Shown piece by piece: positions 60,116 to 64,000 of a stretch of DNA of 64,000 nt; the first letter of the stretch is position 1; the number at the start of each line of letters is the position of its first letter. The position numbers were made by a program, and so were the translations under genes. Location: positions 1 to 64,000 of the forward strand of contig CAJTUR010000002.1 in assembly GCA_910579535.1 (NCBI GenBank), given 5' to 3'. The DNA is from an uncultured Bacilli bacterium. GTDB taxonomy: Bacteria; Bacillota_I; Bacilli_A; RF39; UBA660. Below the pieces are notes generated by a model. The model had not been told where the DNA came from and ran no database searches. It saw only the letters and a list, made by a program, of their open reading frames with translations.

Positions 60116-61549
60116 TTGTATGAAGGCAAACAAGTAGTACGAGTAGTAACTCAATATAAGAAAGATGATCTTTATAATATTGGTGTTGAAATGAATAAAA
60201 GAAAAGGTACAGGAAATTATGATATAGAACGAACAGAATTTAATTATGAGTATGTATCTCTTACTCAAAATAACCTATATCAAGAAGTAAAAACAAATTT
60301 AAAGAAAAGAAAAATTAAATATTTAGATAGACCAAATACTAATCTGTTAAATGGTGCAATATTTACAAGTGGTCCTGAATTTTTTCAATCACTTGGAATG
60401 AAATTTAAAGATAGTGGTAGAACCTACCATACTGGTGATAAAAAAGGACAAGCTGTAATGATTCCTGATATTAAATCCAAAGAAGATATACCAAATGCTG
60501 TAACTTACTTTTTTGATTGTTGTATGGAATTTTTAAAGAACTATGTTGGTGAAGAAAATATATTGCTTGCTCAAGTGCATTATGATGAAGATACTCCTCA
60601 CCTACAAGCCTATTTTGTTCCAGTTGTTAACAAAATGAAAAAGAAATGCTTTGTAAAAGATATAAATGGAAATGTTATTAAAGAGAAAACGACAAATAAA
60701 AATGGTATTAATACTCTTAATCCAAAATTACTTCGAGATGATAAAGGAAAGATTGTATATGAAGATGTTGAAGGAACTTTCCTAAATTGTGATCAATTTT
60801 GGAAAAATAGAGGCGGAAAATTATCTTTTCATAAAATGCAAAATGCCTTTAATGAATTTATTACAGAAAAAGGTTTTAACCTTTATCGAGGTGATATTGG
60901 AAGCAACAAAGAGAATCAAACTAAATTAGATTATGATATAGCTGAGAAAAAAGCTGAATTAAAAGAATTAAACAAAGAAAAGGAAAACACCTTAAAGATT
61001 ATTGAAAACTCTAAAAATAGCCTTAAAAGTATTGAAAAGAATGACAATAACAAAGAACTTTTAAATCCTGTTAAAAGAAAATTTGGTGGTTATAAAGAAG
61101 ATGATGTATTTAAAATTATTAAATACACAAGAGGTTTAGAGCATAAAATAATTATCCTCTCTACTGATAACTCCAACAAAGATATTGAAATAAATAAACT
61201 AACTGAAGAAAATAAAAACTTTAAGAACAACAAAGAACTTCTTAAGAGAAATGAAATTATAAAAGAACAAAAATCCACTATCCAAGATCAAAAAGAAGAA
61301 ATCAGTAAATTAAGTGGTTTAGTAGATGTATTAAATAGTAATATTGCTAGTCTCAAAGAAAAGTTAGAAACTGAAGTTAATAAGTGGAAAAATCTTTTCA
61401 ATAAAATGTGTATGGCAATAGATAAAGTTTTAAAACGAGATAAGCCTAAAGAAAAACTTGAAGACTATGAAGATATAGCTGATGCTATTAATCATGGTTA
61501 TTATGGTAAAAAGAGTAAAAATAAAGATGATTTTGAAATTGAAAGATAG
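60116..61549 (+). CDS. MobV-family relaxase (plasmid recombination/mobilization protein)
   Basis: 477 residues starting at TTG 60116 (AAGGAGG 7-8 nt upstream; the nearby ATG is out of frame and stops early). The MobV/Pre core is visible: FTSGPEFFQSLG, CMEFLKNYVGEENILLAQVH, YDEDTPHLQAYFVPV (the HxDExxPHxH-like metal motif region) and GGKLSFHKMQNAFNEFI. A long coiled coil follows (about 280-440). It should nick oriT and pilot the strand during mobilization by a helper element. Confidence 0.9.
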   Translation: MYEGKQVVRVVTQYKKDDLYNIGVEMNKRKGTGNYDIERTEFNYEYVSLTQNNLYQEVKTNLKKRKIKYLDRPNTNLLNGAIFTSGPEFFQSLGMKFKDSGRTYHTGDKKGQAVMIPDIKSKEDIPNAVTYFFDCCMEFLKNYVGEENILLAQVHYDEDTPHLQAYFVPVVNKMKKKCFVKDINGNVIKEKTTNKNGINTLNPKLLRDDKGKIVYEDVEGTFLNCDQFWKNRGGKLSFHKMQNAFNEFITEKGFNLYRGDIGSNKENQTKLDYDIAEKKAELKELNKEKENTLKIIENSKNSLKSIEKNDNNKELLNPVKRKFGGYKEDDVFKIIKYTRGLEHKIIILSTDNSNKDIEINKLTEENKNFKNNKELLKRNEIIKEQKSTIQDQKEEISKLSGLVDVLNSNIASLKEKLETEVNKWKNLFNKMCMAIDKVLKRDKPKEKLEDYEDIADAINHGYYGKKSKNKDDFEIER

Positions 61550-61600
61550 AACTATCAGCACTTCTATTGGAGATACTATCTATTTGTGGTAAACTACCAA

Positions 61601-61614
61601 TTGAAGTGCGTGAA
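61601..61614 (+). repeat. 14-bp inverted copy of the element's left end
   Basis: TTGAAGTGCGTGAA is the exact reverse complement of TTCACGCACTTCAA at 50336-50349. It lies in the integrase leader, next to GGTAAACTACC. It is a likely integrase binding site that could tie recombination to integrase expression. Confidence 0.6.
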
Positions 61615-61644
61615 TAGTCTAAACTAGGCAAAGGAGGAATATTA

Positions 61645-62775
61645 ATGGCAGTTAGACTATTAGAAGAAAAGAAATGGACCAAAGATGGTCGAAAATATAT
61701 ATGGTATGTTTGGGAAACAGGCTTAGATGGCAAAAAACACAAGAAGTTTTCTAAAGCATATAAAACAGAAGCAGAAGCAAAACGTGCTGAAAAAGAATAT
61801 TTAAAAATGTCTGAGGTATTTGAGGGTGATATGAATATGACCTTCAAAGAATTATACACTAAGTATTATGAGGTTCAAAAAGATATTGTAAGATACTCAA
61901 CCTTAAAAACTTATCGAGATAGAATTAAATATATTGGAATGTTTGATAAAGTTAAATTAAAAGACATGGATGCTATTCATTATCAAAAATGGAGAACTGA
62001 AATGATGAAAGCAAATATTTCAAATAGTTATAAAAATGAAATTCAAAAGTTTTTAAAAATAGTTATAAATTGGGCTGTTAAAACTTATGGATTTAACATG
62101 AATAAGTTTTATGGCAGAATGGAGCCTTTTACTTCAGCATCAGATATTAAAAAAGAAATGGATTTTTACACTTTAGAAGAGTTTAATCAATTTATATCTT
62201 CTGCACCAAATTTACAAATTAAATGCATGTATGAAACTCTATATTATTGTGGACTTCGTAGAGGTGAAGCAAGAGGATTACAATGGAAAGATATTAATTT
62301 GATAGATAAGAGATTATCTGTTACAAAACAAGCGGTAACAAATGGCTCTGAATCATCTACTATATATGAACTCACAAAACCTAAGACTGAAAAAAGCAAC
62401 AGAATCTTGCCAATTGCTGAAATACTCTTTTTAGATTTGAAACAATTATATGAAGAACAAAAGCAATTTGCTGATTTTAATGATAATTGGTTTATATTTG
62501 GGGGATTTATTCCTATCACTTTTTATCAAATGAGACACAAGAATATAGAAATAGCAAAAAATGCAAAAATAAAAAGAATAAGGTTACATGACTTTAGACA
62601 TAGTTGTGCATCCTTACTCATAAACAATAATGCAAACATTGCTGTTGTATCACAATTTTTAGGTCATGCTTCCATTGAAGAAACACTAGATACTTATACG
62701 CATATGTTCAAAGATAAACTTTATGATGCTGTAAATACCATAAATAAACTAACTTATCCTGCACCTTCAATCTAG
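61645..62775 (+). CDS. Tyrosine-type site-specific integrase
   Basis: 376 residues, Tn916/phage-integrase type. An N-terminal arm-binding beta domain (KYIWYVWETGLDGKKHKKFS) is followed by a core-binding helical domain (66-150) and the catalytic domain. Conserved residues are visible: Arg205 in YYCGLRRGEARGL, Lys near KPKTEKSNR, His315/Arg318 in LHDFRHSCASLLI, His341 in FLGHAS, and Tyr351 in LDTYTHMF. It has AAAGGAGG upstream. It ends 88 bp before the right att repeat, as expected for the enzyme that made the insertion. Confidence 0.95.
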   Translation: MAVRLLEEKKWTKDGRKYIWYVWETGLDGKKHKKFSKAYKTEAEAKRAEKEYLKMSEVFEGDMNMTFKELYTKYYEVQKDIVRYSTLKTYRDRIKYIGMFDKVKLKDMDAIHYQKWRTEMMKANISNSYKNEIQKFLKIVINWAVKTYGFNMNKFYGRMEPFTSASDIKKEMDFYTLEEFNQFISSAPNLQIKCMYETLYYCGLRRGEARGLQWKDINLIDKRLSVTKQAVTNGSESSTIYELTKPKTEKSNRILPIAEILFLDLKQLYEEQKQFADFNDNWFIFGGFIPITFYQMRHKNIEIAKNAKIKRIRLHDFRHSCASLLINNNANIAVVSQFLGHASIEETLDTYTHMFKDKLYDAVNTINKLTYPAPSI

Positions 62776-62849
62776 GATTTTGGTAGTTGGTTGGTAGTTG
62801 AAAGCAATAATTTATAAAAAAATGATTTTAGAAACCCCTGTAAATTCAA

Positions 62850-62963
62850 GCAAAAACAAAAAGTGAGCCAGCTTTCGCTGACTCTTCAGGGGGTTTTGGT
62901 TGATTCACTTCTACATAGAATCGTAAAAGTGTTTCGAAAGGTTAGCATGATATCTATCATGCT
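62850..62963 (-). ncRNA. Probable small RNA ending at the right att terminator
   Basis: A consensus minus-strand promoter (62970-62998) starts transcription near 62963. The roughly 110-nt product has a hairpin with CACTTTTAC/GTAGAAGTG arms (62906-62931), then CCCCCTGAA, and then the att terminator (GAGTCAGC-GAAA-GCTGGCTC plus T-rich tail). No open frame is present. It would have been intact before the insertion. Confidence 0.55.
62864..62893. repeat. Right att repeat (attR-like), a terminator
   Basis: Exact 30-bp copy of 50297-50326. On the minus strand it forms the GAAA tetraloop terminator with a CTTTTTG tail. It lies 88 bp after the integrase stop. Confidence 0.85.
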
Positions 62964-62998
62964 AAGTAAATGATATAATGAAATAACTTCTTTGTCAA
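62942..62998 (-). promoter_or_regulatory. Strong minus-strand promoter with palindromic operator
   Basis: TTGACA (62993-62998), 17 bp, TATCAT (62970-62975). At the start of transcription an inverted repeat TTAGCATGATA / TATCATGCTAA (62942-62965) has 11-bp arms. This suggests a repressor site for the small transcript. Confidence 0.7.
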
Positions 62999-63122
62999 AT
63001 AAATTCGGTCAATATTAGAAAAGATTTTTAAAAAATTTCAAATACTCTCCTTTTATTAACTAATCTTTACAAATTTTATTTACAAAAAATTTTGCAAAAA
63101 TGCAAATATTTTGTAAAATACT
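62999..63122. other. Gene-free stretch
   Basis: AT-rich sequence between the promoter and the glycosyltransferase stop. No supported feature. Confidence 0.4.
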
Positions 63123-63926
63123 TTATTTTACTTGACTTTTACTCTCTTGTTTTAATTTTTCTAGTATTTTATTTTTAAATAATTTTGCACTTAATCCTTG
63201 TTTGAATGTTTTTAATATCCTTAATATATTTATAATATAATAAAAACGAATATGGTTCTTTTTTAAAACTTTATTTGCTTCTTTAAAATTTTTATAATAT
63301 CCTTTTAGTCCATTTGTGCTTACTCCACCTGTTCTCATTATGACTAGGTATTCTCTTATATAGGAAAAAGTATAATTCTTCTTTATTATTCGAGTCATAA
63401 AATCTAAATCGGCGCAAATTTTGTATTTTAGATTAAATTTTCCTATTTTATTATAGACTTCTTTTTTTAAATAAAGTGTTGGATGAGGCGGATGCCAAGT
63501 GATGTTCTTTTTATAAGGATAGGCTATAAAATTTCTTACAGGACTTTTTAAAGATTCATCCATAAAAACTAAGTCTCCGTAAACACCAGCGCATTTTTTC
63601 TTTTCAAATTCCTTTATTATCTTTTCAAAAACAAAGGAATTCGCCAAAATATCATCAGAATTGATTAAACCGACAATATCTCCAGTTGACAACTTTATTC
63701 CTTTGTTCATAGCGTCATAAATTCCTTTATCATTTTCGGAAATGTATTTCAGCTTTCCTTTGAATTTTTTTTCATATTTTTTGATTATTTTTAATGTATT
63801 ATCTTGGCTTTTTCCATCCACTAAAATGTATTCATAATTTTTATAGGTTTGTTTTAATACAGATTCTAAAGTATCTTTTATATTTTTTTCTGAATTATAA
63901 CAGACGGTTATGATAGATATTTTCAT
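63123..63926 (-). CDS. Family 2 glycosyltransferase
   Basis: 267 residues of the GT-A type 2 group. The nucleotide-sugar site begins ISIITVCYNSEKNIKDTLES, with YEYILVDGKSQDNT, DKGIYDAMNKGI and the metal motif LINSDDILA. KICADLDFMTRIIKK follows. It is probably cytoplasmic, adding a sugar to a surface polysaccharide precursor. AAGAGGTG precedes the ATG. It lies outside the mobile element and may start a polysaccharide locus that continues to the right. Confidence 0.95.
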   Translation of the reverse strand: MKISIITVCYNSEKNIKDTLESVLKQTYKNYEYILVDGKSQDNTLKIIKKYEKKFKGKLKYISENDKGIYDAMNKGIKLSTGDIVGLINSDDILANSFVFEKIIKEFEKKKCAGVYGDLVFMDESLKSPVRNFIAYPYKKNITWHPPHPTLYLKKEVYNKIGKFNLKYKICADLDFMTRIIKKNYTFSYIREYLVIMRTGGVSTNGLKGYYKNFKEANKVLKKNHIRFYYIINILRILKTFKQGLSAKLFKNKILEKLKQESKSQVK

Positions 63927-64000
63927 TTTTACACCTCTTAAATAAAATGCTATAATTTGCGATTTAATTTCATTTGTTTTTCTATAACTTTTTTACGCCA

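Larger units (their letters stand above)
50297..62893. mobile_element. Integrative mobilizable element carrying Gabija (about 12.6 kb)
   Basis: Bounded by an exact 30-bp direct repeat (50297-50326 and 62864-62893). It has an integrase at the right end, a MobV relaxase with an oriT-like region, a RepA-like ATPase, a small HTH protein and a divergent XRE regulator. It has no conjugation apparatus, so it needs a helper. The cargo (minus strand) is Gabija, a dehydrogenase/phosphatase pair, YhcG and a glycosylase-methyltransferase fusion. The core genes run on the plus strand. Confidence 0.85.

Noticed and set aside
62974..62979. Plus-strand TATAAT as a promoter
   Set aside because: No plus-strand gene follows; the minus-strand promoter with TTGACA and 17-bp spacing explains the region better.

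Overview
The window is AT-rich and reads as a chromosome segment of a Bacilli/Erysipelotrichales-like Firmicute, probably an uncultured gut commensal with the standard genetic code: TGA is used as a stop and Trp is TGG. The evidence is Gram-positive Shine-Dalgarno sequences and extended -10 promoters, a CiaR/VanR-type two-component system, a TasA-like secreted protein with its own signal peptidase, a dockerin protein, a spore-type Cse60 gene, and an MBOAT/DHHW/DUF4358 envelope operon. Almost everything before 58.7 kb is on the minus strand. I saw no tRNA, rRNA or CRISPR array.

Layout. 0.1-3.1 kb: envelope-stress-like small proteins, a lipoprotein and TrmB. 3.2-9.6 kb: a flippase with Cse60, a C39-like peptidase, a two-component system with 11-bp-phased boxes, a fused PAP2 phosphatase/undecaprenol kinase, and a PH-domain protein. 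9.6-12.9 kb: a four-repeat secreted protein, signal peptidase I and a TasA-like protein. 13.0-21.6 kb: a tightly overlapping cluster that looks like dismantled replication machinery: a C-family polymerase with its catalytic motif changed, two degenerate DnaB-like RecA folds, a macro domain, an RNase J-like MBL protein, a PD-(D/E)XK nuclease, a P-loop/HTH protein and a Nudix protein. 21.7-30.8 kb: small kinases, two pseudogenes (YhcG, HD hydrolase), thioredoxin/rhodanese proteins, an XRE regulator and an orphan FtsX permease. 30.8-32.9 kb: a retron (RT plus structured intergenic ncRNA) preceded by a DnaB-helicase-like gene under a strong promoter. 32.9-40.3 kb: an envelope operon with a dockerin metalloprotease beside a membrane-anchored adhesin/cohesin-like protein. 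40.4-47.0 kb: DUF2000/XRE-cupin pair, a sirtuin pseudogene, a MATE-kinase fusion, and a Nudix plus SRA-like/DUF3883 restriction gene with a broken 5' end. 47.0-50.3 kb: decayed accessory DNA that appears to be the fossil end of an older integrated element.

50.3-62.9 kb is an integrative mobilizable element bounded by a 30-bp direct repeat. Its core is a tyrosine integrase, MobV relaxase with an oriT-like region, RepA-like ATPase, small HTH protein and divergent XRE regulator. Its cargo is a Gabija defence system (GajA OLD nuclease, GajB UvrD helicase), a YhcG nuclease behind a perfect 26-bp palindrome, a DNA-glycosylase-like/methyltransferase fusion, and an unusual dehydrogenase-like/inositol-phosphatase-like pair. 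Both att repeats are intrinsic terminators, and the outer one ends a probable small RNA. A family 2 glycosyltransferase closes the window.

The strongest candidates for new biology are the retron with a DnaB-like partner, the dead-polymerase cluster at 13-20 kb, and the Gabija-linked element cargo.
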